DNA of 64,000 nucleotides from Ruegeria profundi (lineage in GTDB: Bacteria > Pseudomonadota > Alphaproteobacteria > Rhodobacterales > Rhodobacteraceae). The notes beneath the pieces were generated by a model. It searched no databases, was not told where the DNA came from, and saw only the letters and a program-made list of their open reading frames with translations. Made by a program: the position numbers and the translations under genes. The stretch covers positions 62,001 through 126,000 of the forward strand of contig NZ_LQBP01000005.1 in assembly GCF_001507545.1 (NCBI RefSeq), given 5' to 3'. Positions 1 through 9,004 of this stretch are shown here, in pieces (position 1 is the first letter of the stretch; each line of letters begins with the position of its first letter).

Positions 1-47
1 GTTCGCGCCCGCTTGGCAAAGCCCTGCTTTGGGCTTAGATCGGGGGT

Positions 48-443
48 ATGGCAAAGAACAAATTCCACGATGGCCCCGGCCCGTCCCAACGACAGCTGCG
101 CGTCGGCGAGCTGATCCGCCGCACCCTGTCCGAGGTTCTGGCGCGCGGAGATGTCCACGACCCCGACCTGAATCGCATGTCCATCACTGTGGGTGAGGTG
201 CGCACTTCACCCGATCTGAAGATCGCGACGGCCTATGTGCTGCCCCTAGGTGGCAAAGGGCAGGAGGACGTGATTGAACTGCTGGCCCGCAACAAGGGTG
301 AATTGCGGCGCGTGGTTGGCAAGAAGGTCGGCCTGAAATTCTCGCCCGATCTGCGGTTCCGTCTGGATGACACGTTTGATCGTCTGGACGACACACGCCG
401 CATGTTTGAACAGGACGCGGTGCGCCGCGATCTGGACGAGTGA
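48..443 (+). CDS. rbfA: Ribosome-binding factor A
   Basis: RbfA is a small single-KH-domain protein that binds the 30S subunit during late 16S rRNA maturation and helps cold adaptation. The 131-residue product has the expected length, with the family's N-terminal segment [14 protein letters not shown] around residues 18-31 and a conserved DD/RRMFEQD-type C-terminus. The ATG at 48 follows a G-rich stretch (about 41-45) acceptable as a ribosome binding site. The gene overlaps the next one by four bases (GTGA), so the two are probably translationally coupled. The nearby truB agrees with the usual rbfA-truB neighbourhood. The family call is firm; the first 47 bases of the window show nothing else. 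Confidence 0.95.
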   Translation: MAKNKFHDGPGPSQRQLRVGELIRRTLSEVLARGDVHDPDLNRMSITVGEVRTSPDLKIATAYVLPLGGKGQEDVIELLARNKGELRRVVGKKVGLKFSPDLRFRLDDTFDRLDDTRRMFEQDAVRRDLDE

Positions 444-1177
444 TACGCGCACTTATCTCCTTGGGCGCTGTCCTTTGGGCCGCGCAAGCTGCTGCGGTGA
501 CCTGCGAAAAGGTGACCCATGAAGAAAAGCGTTACACGGTTTGCGAAGTGGATGCGTCCGAGGCAGACCTTCGCCTGTTTCTGAAGGATGAAAATGGCGA
601 GTTGCTGGGGCATTTCTCCTCGGTGAACGAAGTGCTGGCCGCCGACGGCAAACGTCTGGCTTTCGCGATGAATGCGGGCATGTACCACGATGACCGCTCA
701 CCCGTTGGCCATTATGTCGAAGATGGTCAAGAACAGATGCGCGTGATCCCCAATGCAGGGCCGGGCAATTTCGGCCTGTTGCCCAACGGAGTGTTCTGCA
801 TCCGTGACGGTCGCGCCGACGTGTTCGAAACGCTGGACTACGTAGATCGGGCACCCTTGTGCCGCTTTGCTACCCAGTCCGGCCCGATGCTGGTGATTGA
901 CGGGGAATTGCATCCGCGTTTTCTGCCTGATTCGACCTCGCTCTATGTGCGCAATGGGGTGGGCACCAGCGCGGATGGGGCGCGGGCGGTGTTTGCAATC
1001 TCGGACGATTATGTCACCTTCCACGAGTTTGGCAGCCTGTTTCGCGATGTGCTGAAAACTCCGAACGCGCTGTTTCTCGACGGCAATATTTCCCGAATGT
1101 ATGAGCGGGCCAGCAACCGGTCTGACATCGGGTTTTCGCTGGGTCCCATTGTGGGGGTGGTAGAAGACGCGCCCTGA
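440..1177 (+). CDS. DUF2233 phosphodiester-glycosidase-like exported protein
   Basis: This 245-residue protein begins with a hydrophobic signal peptide (about residues 1-19, ending AQAAA), so it is probably periplasmic or secreted. Family signatures of DUF2233 (N-acetylglucosamine-1-phosphodiester alpha-N-acetylglucosaminidase-like fold) are visible: AMNAGMY near 76-82, [11 protein letters not shown] near 109-119, SGPMLVIDG near 147-155 and [11 protein letters not shown] near 210-220. The exact substrate is unknown; some relatives cleave phosphodiester-linked sugars. It starts with GTG overlapping the rbfA stop codon, so it is co-transcribed with rbfA although functionally unrelated to ribosome assembly. 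The gap to truB is 60 bp. Confidence 0.85.
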   Translation: MIRALISLGAVLWAAQAAAVTCEKVTHEEKRYTVCEVDASEADLRLFLKDENGELLGHFSSVNEVLAADGKRLAFAMNAGMYHDDRSPVGHYVEDGQEQMRVIPNAGPGNFGLLPNGVFCIRDGRADVFETLDYVDRAPLCRFATQSGPMLVIDGELHPRFLPDSTSLYVRNGVGTSADGARAVFAISDDYVTFHEFGSLFRDVLKTPNALFLDGNISRMYERASNRSDIGFSLGPIVGVVEDAP

Positions 1178-1237
1178 AATTGACAGCGGCAGAGCGATCC
1201 GCTAGGTCGCGCGCCTCAGCAAGGATCAAGGTGCAAG

Positions 1238-2143
1238 ATGGGACGCAAACGCAAGGGCCGCGACATTTCCGGTTGGCTGGTGGTGGACAAGCCTGCGGGC
1301 ATGACCTCGACCGCTGTGGTCAACAAGGTGCGCTGGGCTATGGACGCCAAGAAAGCGGGCCATGCGGGTACTCTGGACCCCGAAGCAACCGGCGTTTTGG
1401 CCGTGGCTTTGGGTGAGGCGACCAAGACCGTCCCCTACATCACCGATGCGCTGAAAGCCTACACCTTCACCGTGCGTCTAGGACAAGCCACCAACACCGA
1501 CGATGCCGAGGGCGAAGTGATTGCGCAGAGCGATGCGCGCCCTTCGGATGACGATATCAAACAGGCGCTGACCCCGTTTCTGGGCGACATCATGCAGGTG
1601 CCGCCCAAGTTCTCAGCCGTGAAGATCGACGGACAGCGTGCTTACAAGCTGGCTCGCGATGGTGAGGATGTGGAACTGTCCGCCCGCCCGCTTTGGGTTG
1701 AGGAACTGGTTCTGGTCGACCGCCCTGATCAAGACCACGTTGTGCTAGAGATGACCTGCGGCAAAGGCGGCTATGTCCGCTCGATTGCCCGCGATCTGGG
1801 CGAAGCACTGGGATGCCACGGCCACGTCAAAGAACTGCGCCGCATCTGGTCCGGCCCGTTCGAGGCCGAAGACGGCCTGAGCATCGAGCAGATCGACGAA
1901 ATGGCCAAGACACCCGCGCTGGACGAGTATCTACACCCGCTGGAAACCGGCCTGACCGACCTGCCAGAGCTGAAGTGCACCCCTGAGGGCGCCACCCGTC
2001 TGCGCAATGGCAATCCGGGCATGGTTCTGGCTGGTGACGTGGAATATGGCGATGAGGCATGGGCTTCGCTCGACGGCAAGGCCGTGGCCGTGGGCATATA
2101 TAAATCCGGTGAGCTACACCCGCACCGGGTGTTCGTCGATTGA
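1238..2143 (+). CDS. truB: tRNA pseudouridine-55 synthase TruB
   Basis: TruB converts U55 in the T loop of tRNAs to pseudouridine. The 301-residue length is normal. The N-terminal motif [13 protein letters not shown] (about 12-24) and the catalytic motif [14 protein letters not shown], with the nucleophilic Asp at residue 47, are intact. The substrate-binding [15 protein letters not shown] segment follows in the middle, and a C-terminal PUA-like region ends the protein. An AAGG element lies just upstream of the ATG. It belongs to the rbfA block and is followed after 21 bp by the DUF1643 gene. Identity is secure. Confidence 0.97.
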   Translation: MGRKRKGRDISGWLVVDKPAGMTSTAVVNKVRWAMDAKKAGHAGTLDPEATGVLAVALGEATKTVPYITDALKAYTFTVRLGQATNTDDAEGEVIAQSDARPSDDDIKQALTPFLGDIMQVPPKFSAVKIDGQRAYKLARDGEDVELSARPLWVEELVLVDRPDQDHVVLEMTCGKGGYVRSIARDLGEALGCHGHVKELRRIWSGPFEAEDGLSIEQIDEMAKTPALDEYLHPLETGLTDLPELKCTPEGATRLRNGNPGMVLAGDVEYGDEAWASLDGKAVAVGIYKSGELHPHRVFVD

Positions 2144-2164
2144 CCGGCATGCTAGGCGAAGGAC

Positions 2165-2668
2165 ATGATCACCCGTTCCCATACCAAAGGCGATGCGCCC
2201 TCGACCGCCGTTTACTCTGACTGCGAGAAATATCGCTATAGCCTGACCCGTATCTGGGACCCAGCAGGTCGCAAGGCGCTGTTCGTGATGCTGAACCCAT
2301 CGACCGCGACCGAGGTGCAGAATGACCCGACCGTCGAGCGCTGTGAACGGCGCGCGCGGGCGCTGGGGTTCGGCGCGTTTCAAGTGACCAACATCTTTGC
2401 CTGGCGCGACACCGACCCGCGCAAGATGCGCGCCGCAGCCGATCCGGTGGGGCCGGAAAATGACGCCGCCATTCTGGGCGGAGCAGATTGGGCCGATCAG
2501 GTCATTGCCGCCTGGGGCACCCACGGTGCGCATCTGGAGCGTGGCCCTGCGGTCGAAACCCTTTTGCGCGGAACGGGTCTGCCGCTGTTTCATCTGGGGC
2601 TGACCAAGGAAGGGCACCCGAAACATCCGCTCTATATCGCGTATACTCAGCAACCCGAACCATGGTGA
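2165..2668 (+). CDS. DUF1643 domain protein
   Basis: A 167-residue soluble protein with the DUF1643 hallmark FVMLNPSTA (about residues 39-47) followed by NDPTVERC and the TNIFAWRDTDP block. No biochemical function is established for the family. It is found in many bacteria and in some phages, so a role in nucleic-acid metabolism is only guesswork. The ATG follows AAGGAC with good spacing. It sits 21 bp after truB on the same strand and is probably read from the same transcript. No signal peptide or membrane segment is visible. Confidence 0.85.
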   Translation: MITRSHTKGDAPSTAVYSDCEKYRYSLTRIWDPAGRKALFVMLNPSTATEVQNDPTVERCERRARALGFGAFQVTNIFAWRDTDPRKMRAAADPVGPENDAAILGGADWADQVIAAWGTHGAHLERGPAVETLLRGTGLPLFHLGLTKEGHPKHPLYIAYTQQPEPW

Positions 2669-2762
2669 CAAAGGGTTAACCACAAGACCAGCTTGGCTTT
2701 GACCAAGCGGTTGATTGCATGGGATATTTACCGTCGGGGCGATGCGTTCACGGAGGGTTCCC

Positions 2763-3830
2763 ATGTTTCTGTTCGGTTTGCTGAGCCTTGCCGCCGTCGG
2801 TGGTGCGGCTATTGCCTTGAGCGACGCGTTTGTCTCTGATGACGCGCCTGAAGAGGACGACAGCATTGATGACCAGCCCGACGAAATCTCTGAGGGTAAA
2901 TTTATTGAAATCGACACGCCTGAGGAAGATACGCTCGAACCTGCAGACCAGACCGAAGCTGAAGAGCAGACCGAGGCGGAAGACTCCTCAACCGGTACGC
3001 CCCCAACCGGAACGATTGTGTCCGAGTATCAAGGCGATCTGGTCATTGCTGGCACCGCCGAAGCGGATGTTTTGAACGGGCAGGACGGAGATGATCAGAT
3101 CAATGGTTTTGCCGCCGATGACATCATTGATGGCGGCGAAGGCAATGACGTGCTGCATGGGGGCGCCGGTTTAGACACCATTTTAGGCGGTGTAGGAGAT
3201 GACATCCTTCGCGGTGAGGACGGGGATGACCTGATGGCAGGGGGTGACGGCGAAGATACGCTTTACGGCCATTTCGGCGCAGATCAGATGGAAGGGGGTG
3301 CGGGCGACGATACCCTTTACGGCGGGCAGGACGATGACACTCTGCTTGGCGGTGACGGCGATGACGCGCTGCATGGCGGTTTCGGCGACGATATCCTGGA
3401 CGGAGGCGCGGGCGAGGACGTTCTGTTCGGCGGCGATGGCAATGATGTGCTTACCGGTGAGGACCCCGATGGCGAACACGCCCCTGACTTTCTGAACGGC
3501 GGTGCCGGAGAGGACACATTTCTGGCAGGCAGTGGAGACATCGTTACCGGGGGCGACGGCGCGGATGACATCATTCTTGACCCCGATGCCGAGGATGAAG
3601 CGGTGACCGTGATGGATTTCCAACCCGGCCAGGATAAGCTTTTCGTGTCCTGGGACGGTCAGGATGATCCGGAAATTCAGATCGAAACTGACGCTGAGAA
3701 CGAAAATCTGGTCCATGTGGTTGTTGACGGGCAGGGTGTTGCGCAGTTGCTTGGCGCAGAAGGATTGACCGCTGACGACATTCAACTGATCTCGGGTGCT
3801 GAACTGGCGCACCTGACCGCGCTAAGCTGA
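2763..3830 (+). CDS. Acidic RTX-type calcium-binding repeat protein
   Basis: The 355-residue product starts with a single hydrophobic segment (about residues 2-20). A strongly acidic, Glu/Asp/Thr-rich linker follows (about 22-85). A long array of glycine-rich nonapeptides of the GGxGxDxLx type runs from about residue 95 to 290 and should fold into a calcium-binding parallel beta roll. The last roughly 70 residues form a non-repeat domain. I chose the ATG at 2763 because GGAGG lies at 2752-2756; an upstream TTG at 2715 would put charged residues before the hydrophobic segment. Such proteins are surface-exposed or secreted. No type I secretion genes are adjacent, so the export route and function are unknown. 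Confidence 0.8.
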   Translation: MFLFGLLSLAAVGGAAIALSDAFVSDDAPEEDDSIDDQPDEISEGKFIEIDTPEEDTLEPADQTEAEEQTEAEDSSTGTPPTGTIVSEYQGDLVIAGTAEADVLNGQDGDDQINGFAADDIIDGGEGNDVLHGGAGLDTILGGVGDDILRGEDGDDLMAGGDGEDTLYGHFGADQMEGGAGDDTLYGGQDDDTLLGGDGDDALHGGFGDDILDGGAGEDVLFGGDGNDVLTGEDPDGEHAPDFLNGGAGEDTFLAGSGDIVTGGDGADDIILDPDAEDEAVTVMDFQPGQDKLFVSWDGQDDPEIQIETDAENENLVHVVVDGQGVAQLLGAEGLTADDIQLISGAELAHLTALS

Positions 3831-3879
3831 TTTAAGAAACCCTTTGCCATTCGAAGAAAATACGCCTATACGCGCCCAT

Positions 3880-3906
3880 CCGCATCGGAATCGGTGCGGT
3901 TTTCTC
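3880..3906 (+). terminator. Probable terminator or rpsO leader hairpin
   Basis: An 8-bp stem (CCGCATCG / CGGTGCGG, one G-U pair) with a GAAT loop is followed by TTTTCT. It lies 49 bases after the RTX gene and 65 bases before rpsO. It could terminate the RTX transcript or be part of the S15 leader, where S15 often autoregulates. Confidence 0.5.
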
Positions 3907-3971
3907 CATGGGCCTGCGCTGGACGACATCCCGGCCTGCGCCATTCACGCTAACCTTAAAAGGAGACCCCG

Positions 3972-4241
3972 ATGTCGATCACTGCCGCTGAAAAAGCACG
4001 CGTCATGAAAGAATTCGCAACCAAGGACGGCGACACCGGTTCGCCAGAAGTCCAGGTTGCCATCCTGACCTCGCGCATCAACACCCTGACCGAGCACTTC
4101 AAGACCCACAAGAAAGACAACCATGGTCGTCGCGGTCTGCTGAAGATGGTTGCCCAGCGTCGTAAGCTGCTGGACTACCTGAAGGGCAAGGAAGAAGCGC
4201 GTTACCAGGACCTGATCAAAAAGCTGGGCATCCGCCGCTGA
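3972..4241 (+). CDS. rpsO: 30S ribosomal protein S15
   Basis: S15 binds the central domain of 16S rRNA early in 30S assembly. The 89-residue product is exactly family length and shows the typical [17 protein letters not shown] and [15 protein letters not shown] segments. AAAAGGAGA just upstream of the ATG is a strong ribosome binding site. A strong rho-independent terminator follows at once, so rpsO is here a short transcript of its own. In most alphaproteobacteria pnp follows directly; here about 2.1 kb separate them. Confidence 0.98.
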   Translation: MSITAAEKARVMKEFATKDGDTGSPEVQVAILTSRINTLTEHFKTHKKDNHGRRGLLKMVAQRRKLLDYLKGKEEARYQDLIKKLGIRR

Positions 4242-4270
4242 GGCTGGATCGTACCGCTTGCAGATTTGAA

Positions 4271-4299
4271 ACGCCCGCCACTTTGGCGGGCGTTTTTTT
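4271..4299 (+). terminator. Rho-independent terminator after rpsO
   Basis: A perfect 10-bp stem ACGCCCGCCA / TGGCGGGCGT with a 3-base loop is followed by a run of seven T. It stands 30 bases after the rpsO stop codon. Confidence 0.93.
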
Positions 4300-4538
4300 G
4301 TGGTACAAGATATTACAAGAAGAACCGCAAACGTTTCATTCCGCCGTGCTAGGGCATACAACTTTTTTGCGAACCTACTATTGACTAATCGCGCGGCATT
4401 GCGCACTTTGGTGAAAGGCAAGCGCCGGGGCACTCGCAAGCCCAAAAAGCAATGAACACACCCGAAAGTTCGACAATGCTCTCTGTCACAGAGGCTCCCG
4501 TCATAATTGCGAGCGTATGGAGCCGTCAGGAGAAAAGC

Positions 4539-5390
4539 ATGTCGCTTGATTTTCAGTCTTACAAATTGCTCAAAACTGCGCTTTGGCCCATCCGGGACCA
4601 GATCAAATGGAACCATTTGGATCAGGGCCTTGCTCGAGGGTTTGGTTTCCCGGACTCCTATGGGTTGCAATTAGCCCTTAAATCGCCTTCACCCGACGAC
4701 AGAACCGTACTCCCGGTTGTGCGGTTTGATGTTGAGGCGTTCCTTAAACGGATGAATGAACTTGGGTATCGTCCAGAGCCAGATTACCGAGATCCACACG
4801 CATCCCTCTGGGCCGTAGCGGTAACCGCGCTTTCCATCATCGAACCAACCCGTTTTCTGGAAGTCCTGAAAAGAACCAGCCTATCAGGCCCGATTGTGAG
4901 GCTTGATGTGACGTCGGGCGACTGGAAAAAGCAGGTTGAGGGATATCGCGACGCGCTGACGCGTCACTGGGGGATCGGGACGCCCGGCTATCGCGATACA
5001 GCGAACGGAAAACCGTGGGTGACCTGGAAAGTTGGAATGCCGCTACGCTGGAAACGTGGGGTCGAGCTGGAGATCGACAATTCCCTTGTCGAAGTCGGCC
5101 AGGGAGGTAACTTTTCGCGGAAGCTTGACGAAAGCGACGCCGCGCGCATCAGGGCAATCAAAGCCGAAACCGGCGAAAGCCCAGACGAGTTTTTCAGCCG
5201 CATCCTGACTGACCTCCGCCCATACTTTCCGGGTCTTGAAGACAACGATATCGATCCCATCGAGGATGTTACCTTTTCTGAGGCCGGATTGATGGTCCAT
5301 TGTTCCCTAGACAATCGCCGAACCCTTGGTATGGGGTGTTCTCTCCATTTCGAGAAGATTCCGTTCCGGCATCTGAGATCAGTCGCTTGA
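4539..5390 (+). CDS. Unrecognised soluble protein
   Basis: I do not recognise this protein. With the ATG at 4539, preceded by AGGAG at 4528-4532, it has 283 residues; an in-frame ATG at 4452 would add 29 residues but has no clear binding site. It is soluble, has no signal peptide or membrane helix, and is moderately rich in Trp and Arg. The second half contains alternating charged segments (LDESDAARIRAIKAET around 195-210). It sits alone between two terminators, after rpsO and at 5402, so it is a separate transcription unit wedged between rpsO and pnp. Base composition is somewhat lower in GC than the ribosomal neighbours, which suggests later acquisition. Confidence 0.65.
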   Translation: MSLDFQSYKLLKTALWPIRDQIKWNHLDQGLARGFGFPDSYGLQLALKSPSPDDRTVLPVVRFDVEAFLKRMNELGYRPEPDYRDPHASLWAVAVTALSIIEPTRFLEVLKRTSLSGPIVRLDVTSGDWKKQVEGYRDALTRHWGIGTPGYRDTANGKPWVTWKVGMPLRWKRGVELEIDNSLVEVGQGGNFSRKLDESDAARIRAIKAETGESPDEFFSRILTDLRPYFPGLEDNDIDPIEDVTFSEAGLMVHCSLDNRRTLGMGCSLHFEKIPFRHLRSVA

Positions 5391-5401
5391 TATGATTGAG
5401 G

Positions 5402-5438
5402 CGTTGCCCCGCAGTCAATTCGGGGCAACGTTATTTTG
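5402..5438 (+). terminator. Rho-independent terminator
   Basis: A perfect 10-bp stem CGTTGCCCCG / CGGGGCAACG with a 9-base loop is followed by TTATTTTGATTT. It lies 12 bases after the stop codon of the unknown gene. Confidence 0.85.
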
Positions 5439-5440
5439 AT

Positions 5441-5620
5441 TTAGGGCTCCTTCCCTACCTCTTCGCCTTTTCTGAATTCAGTGCCAGCCGCAGGCAATAG
5501 CGCATCATTATTGCCACCGGCGTATTGGGGATTCTGCAGACACCGCCTCAGCTTTCAGGGCGGCAAAACCGCCGCCCAAAATCAGGGCGATGGCAACTAA
5601 ACGTTACAACGCGCCCCTTT
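5441..5620. other. Non-coding stretch, nothing recognised
   Basis: No open frame with a plausible start, RNA gene or repeat was found here. It borders the pseudogene to its right and may be further decayed sequence. Confidence 0.5.
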
Positions 5621-6035
5621 TTAATCCTGAGTCCTGCGCGAGAAAGCCCTCGTTTTTCGCTGTGCCGCGGCCCGCAAGTGGCCGCCAAAGCTTAGGACGT
5701 CGGTGCTCTGGTCGGTCTGCGCGCCTAGCGGTTCGGCGTGGTTTACATCCAACCGGAAGGTCGCGCGCATCGGCATCAGGCCGTCGACCACGTTCATTCA
5801 GTAATCGGAGGAGTCGATGGTCAGCAGGCTGATCAGGCGGACAGGTTCATGGGAATATCTCGGCGTCCAGTCGCTGTTTAACAGCACCCGGATCATCGAA
5901 TTGCTCGGGGCTGAGGTCGCGGAACGGATCCTCATAATCCTGCACCGAAGGGTCCGGAAGGTCAGCCCAGCCCAAAGACGCGGCAGGTGCCGCATGGGCC
6001 ACCGCGACCATAAACGCCGCGAACAGGAACCGCAT
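5621..6035 (-). pseudogene. Remnant of an exported protein gene (DUF3299-like?), internally deleted
   Basis: Reading leftwards from 6035, a normal start of an exported protein is seen. A signal peptide (MRFLFAAFMVAVAHAAPAAS) is followed by LGWADLPDPSVQDYEDPF and DLSPEQFDD. The frame then stops at 5847. In the next frame, beginning exactly where the first loses sense (about 5904), protein-like sequence resumes (MIRVLLNSDWTPRYSHEPVR, LISLLTID), is interrupted by a TGA near 5798, and continues with NVVDGLMPMRATFRLDVN to a stop at 5621. The simplest reading is one gene that lost its middle by an out-of-frame deletion and then gained a stop. The N-terminus resembles roseobacter DUF3299-type proteins; that family call is weak. 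Confidence 0.5.
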
Positions 6036-6332
6036 CAGGGTGATCATCCACATCCTCCGACGGCGGGTCGTTGATACACATGCCTCAATCTAGGTGCTTT
6101 GTCTCGCAAGCCCATCCGAAAAGGGCATAGTTTCGACGCTGCGCCGCGCGGTCTGGCCGTTCGGTTTCGCTTTCCTTCGGGTCCATTCTCATGTATGCGC
6201 CAGACATCTGAGACGTTGTGCCCTGACCCCGGCACTCGAATGGAAGATAAAGTGGGGTCGGCGGCAATGGGGCCGCCAAGCAAACGGGAGACCCGGGATG
6301 CGCCTGGGAGTGCTCCCTTTTAGGATACGCAT
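6036..6332. other. Intergenic leader region of pnp
   Basis: No convincing gene on either strand; open frames here lack a ribosome binding site and protein-like composition. The last part must hold the pnp promoter and leader, but no clear -35/-10 pair stands out. Confidence 0.5.
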
Positions 6333-8483
6333 ATGTTTGATGTAACAAAGAAATCAATGCAGTGGGGCGAAGAAACGCTTACACTGGAAACCGGCAAGAT
6401 TGCCCGTCAGGCCGACGGCACCGTGATTGCCACGCTGGGCGAAACCAGCGTCATGGCGAACGTGACCTTTGCCAAAGAGCAAAAGCCCGGCCAGGACTTT
6501 TTCCCGCTGACCGTACACTACCAAGAGAAATACTATTCCGCCGGTAAGGTTCCGGGCGGCTTCTTCAAGCGCGAGGCGCGCCCGACCGAGAAAGAAACGC
6601 TGACCGCGCGTCTGATCGACCGTCCGATCCGCCCGCTGTTCGTTGACGGCTTCAAGAACGAAGTGCTGGTGATGTGCACCGTGCTGAGTCACGATCTGGT
6701 CAACGATCCCGACATCGTTGCGATGATCGCGGCGTCGGCTGCGCTGACCATTTCCGGTGCGCCGTTCATGGGCCCGATCGCCGGTGCCCGTGTTGGTTTC
6801 GTGGATGGTGAATACGTCCTGAACCCGACCGTGGACGACATGCAGGACCTGCGCCTGAACCCCGAACAGCGTCTGGACCTGGTTGTGGCTGGTACCAAAG
6901 ACGCCGTGATGATGGTGGAATCGGAAGCCTACGAATTGTCCGAGGCTGAAATGCTGGGTGCCGTGACTTTCGCGCATGAGCAGATTCAGCCGGTCATCGA
7001 TCTGATCATCGGTTTGGCCGAAGAAGCCGCGAAAGAGCCGTTCGCCTTCGAAGCCCCCGATTACTCGGACCTGTACGCTGCCGTTGCAGCCGCCGGTGAA
7101 GAGCAGATGCGCGCGGCCTTTGCAATCACCGACAAGCAAGAGCGCACCGCCGCTGTTGCTGCAGCCCGTGAAGCGATCAAGGAAGCACTGACCGAGGAAC
7201 AGCTGGAAGACAGCAACCTTGGTTCGGCGATGAAAAAGCTGGAAGCCGGCATTCTGCGCGGTGACGTCGTCAAAGGCGGCAAGCGCATCGACGGTCGTTC
7301 AACCACCGATGTTCGCGCGATCGAAGCCGAAACCTCGCTGTTGCCCCGTACGCACGGTTCCGCCCTGTTCACCCGTGGTGAAACGCAGGCACTGGCTGTG
7401 ACCACGCTGGGCACCGGTGACGACGAGCAGTTTATCGACGCGCTGCATGGCAACTTCAAATCGAACTTCCTGCTGCACTACAACTTCCCTCCCTACTCGG
7501 TTGGTGAGGTTGGTCGCGTTGGTTCGCCTGGTCGTCGTGAGATTGGTCATGGCAAGCTGGCATGGCGCGCGCTGCAGGCGGTTCTGCCTGCGCCGACCGA
7601 CTTCCCCTACACCATCCGCGTGGTGTCAGAGATAACTGAATCCAACGGCTCATCCTCGATGGCGTCGGTCTGTGGCGGTTCGCTTTCGATGATGGACGCG
7701 GGTGTTCCGCTGAAGGCTCCGGTTGCCGGTGTCGCCATGGGTCTGATCCTGGAAGATGACGGGTCGTACGCCGTTCTGACCGACATTCTGGGTGACGAAG
7801 ACCACCTTGGCGACATGGACTTCAAAGTAGCGGGTACCGAAAACGGCATCACCTCGTTGCAGATGGACATCAAGGTCGCAGGCATCACGCCGCAGATCAT
7901 GGAAACCGCCCTGGCACAGGCCAAAGATGGCCGGATGCACATCCTGGGTGAGATGGGCAAAGCCCTGTCCGAGACCAGCGAATTCTCGGTCCACGCGCCG
8001 CGTATCGAGACCATGAACATCCCGACTGACAAGATTCGTGAAGTGATCGGCTCGGGCGGTAAGGTCATCCGCGAGATCGTGGAAACCTCGGGTGCCAAGG
8101 TCGACATCAACGATGACGGGGTCATCAAGATCGCCTCGCCCGATGGTGAATCGATCAAAAAGGCCTATGACATGATCTATTCGATTGTGGCCGAGCCGGA
8201 AGAAGGTCAGATCTACACCGGTAAAGTGGTCAAGATCGTCGACTTCGGTGCCTTCGTGAACTTCTTTGGCAAGCGCGACGGTCTGGTCCACGTGTCCCAG
8301 ATCGAAAACCGCCGCCTGAACCATCCGTCGGATGTTCTGAAGGAAGGTCAGGAAGTAAAGGTCAAGCTGCTGGGCTTTGACGACCGCGGCAAGGTCCGCC
8401 TGTCAATGAAAGTCGTCGATCAGGAAACTGGCGAAGAGGTTGTGCCTGAGAAAAAAGAAAAGAAAGAGGAAAGCGCAGACTAA
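6333..8483 (+). CDS. pnp: Polyribonucleotide nucleotidyltransferase (PNPase)
   Basis: PNPase is the trimeric phosphorolytic 3'-5' exoribonuclease of mRNA decay. The 716 residues contain two RNase PH-like halves separated by an alpha-helical linker (about 240-320). A KH domain follows (about 560-615, [20 protein letters not shown]), and an S1 domain (about 625-695, [20 protein letters not shown]). A Lys/Glu-rich tail (about 700-716) is typical. AGGA precedes the ATG. The gene is transcribed alone, with its own strong terminator, although pnp normally follows rpsO closely. Confidence 0.98.
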   Translation: MFDVTKKSMQWGEETLTLETGKIARQADGTVIATLGETSVMANVTFAKEQKPGQDFFPLTVHYQEKYYSAGKVPGGFFKREARPTEKETLTARLIDRPIRPLFVDGFKNEVLVMCTVLSHDLVNDPDIVAMIAASAALTISGAPFMGPIAGARVGFVDGEYVLNPTVDDMQDLRLNPEQRLDLVVAGTKDAVMMVESEAYELSEAEMLGAVTFAHEQIQPVIDLIIGLAEEAAKEPFAFEAPDYSDLYAAVAAAGEEQMRAAFAITDKQERTAAVAAAREAIKEALTEEQLEDSNLGSAMKKLEAGILRGDVVKGGKRIDGRSTTDVRAIEAETSLLPRTHGSALFTRGETQALAVTTLGTGDDEQFIDALHGNFKSNFLLHYNFPPYSVGEVGRVGSPGRREIGHGKLAWRALQAVLPAPTDFPYTIRVVSEITESNGSSSMASVCGGSLSMMDAGVPLKAPVAGVAMGLILEDDGSYAVLTDILGDEDHLGDMDFKVAGTENGITSLQMDIKVAGITPQIMETALAQAKDGRMHILGEMGKALSETSEFSVHAPRIETMNIPTDKIREVIGSGGKVIREIVETSGAKVDINDDGVIKIASPDGESIKKAYDMIYSIVAEPEEGQIYTGKVVKIVDFGAFVNFFGKRDGLVHVSQIENRRLNHPSDVLKEGQEVKVKLLGFDDRGKVRLSMKVVDQETGEEVVPEKKEKKEESAD

Positions 8484-8510
8484 TCTGCACGCCTTTTTTG
8501 ACCCGAAAGG

Positions 8511-8537
8511 CCCCGGTTTCGACCGGGGTCTTTTTTA
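8511..8537 (+). terminator. Rho-independent terminator after pnp
   Basis: A 7-bp stem CCCCGGT / ACCGGGG with a stable TTCG tetraloop is followed by TCTTTTTTA, 27 bases after the pnp stop codon. Confidence 0.93.
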
Positions 8538-8615
8538 TAAGGGCTGCTTTCGCTACCTCTTGAAAAGTCGATGGGCGACACCGAAAGTAAAAGGACTGTT
8601 CTAAGAGGCCCTTAC

Positions 8616-8954
8616 ATGATCCTTGAAATACGTCACTACACCCTCAAGCCCGGACGCCGAGAGGAGTTTATCACGTTCTTTGAAAAGCATAATCGCTCAG
8701 CACTGCGCGACGCTGGTATGCTGGTTTTCGGCCCGCTTCGGGATTTGGAAGATGCAGACAAGGTTCACTGGATGCGCGCCTTCCCCTCGATTGAGGCAAG
8801 AGAGAAGATAAAGGGCGATTTCTACGGCGGGCAGGTCTGGCATGACCAGATCGAACCAATCGCAATGTCGATGATCGCCCATTTCGAGGCAGAGGTGGTT
8901 GAGACCACTGACGGTTTCGAAAACTTTAACGGTGCCTCGTCAGTCGACGGATAG
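8616..8954 (+). CDS. NIPSNAP family protein
   Basis: A 112-residue ferredoxin-like alpha/beta-barrel protein of the NIPSNAP family. The diagnostic N-terminus ILEIRHYTLKPGRREEF (residues 2-18) is clear, followed by GPLRDLEDADKVHWMRAF. Function is poorly defined; family members are often small dimeric proteins near catabolic genes. I prefer the ATG at 8616 (AAGAGG at 8603-8608) over the in-frame ATG at 8571, which adds 15 residues outside the family. It is convergent with the DUF1326 gene. Confidence 0.85.
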   Translation: MILEIRHYTLKPGRREEFITFFEKHNRSALRDAGMLVFGPLRDLEDADKVHWMRAFPSIEAREKIKGDFYGGQVWHDQIEPIAMSMIAHFEAEVVETTDGFENFNGASSVDG

Positions 8955-9004
8955 CTTCCGCAAAAACATCGCCGTCTTGCACGCTTGGGTCATGACGTAG
9001 ATCG

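Noticed and set aside
2715..2762. TTG start for the RTX protein
   Set aside because: GGAGG stands directly before the ATG at 2763 and the hydrophobic segment begins there.
3055..3560. Repetitive DNA in the RTX gene as a CRISPR or tandem repeat array
   Set aside because: The periodicity is that of the coded glycine/aspartate nonapeptides; there are no constant repeats with variable spacers.
3183..3812. Long minus-strand frame opposite the RTX gene
   Set aside because: It is the mirror of the repeat codons and has no ribosome binding site or family.
6354..7139. Long minus-strand frames inside pnp, and similar ones inside 7650-8324
   Set aside because: High GC creates open antisense frames; the plus strand is unmistakably PNPase.
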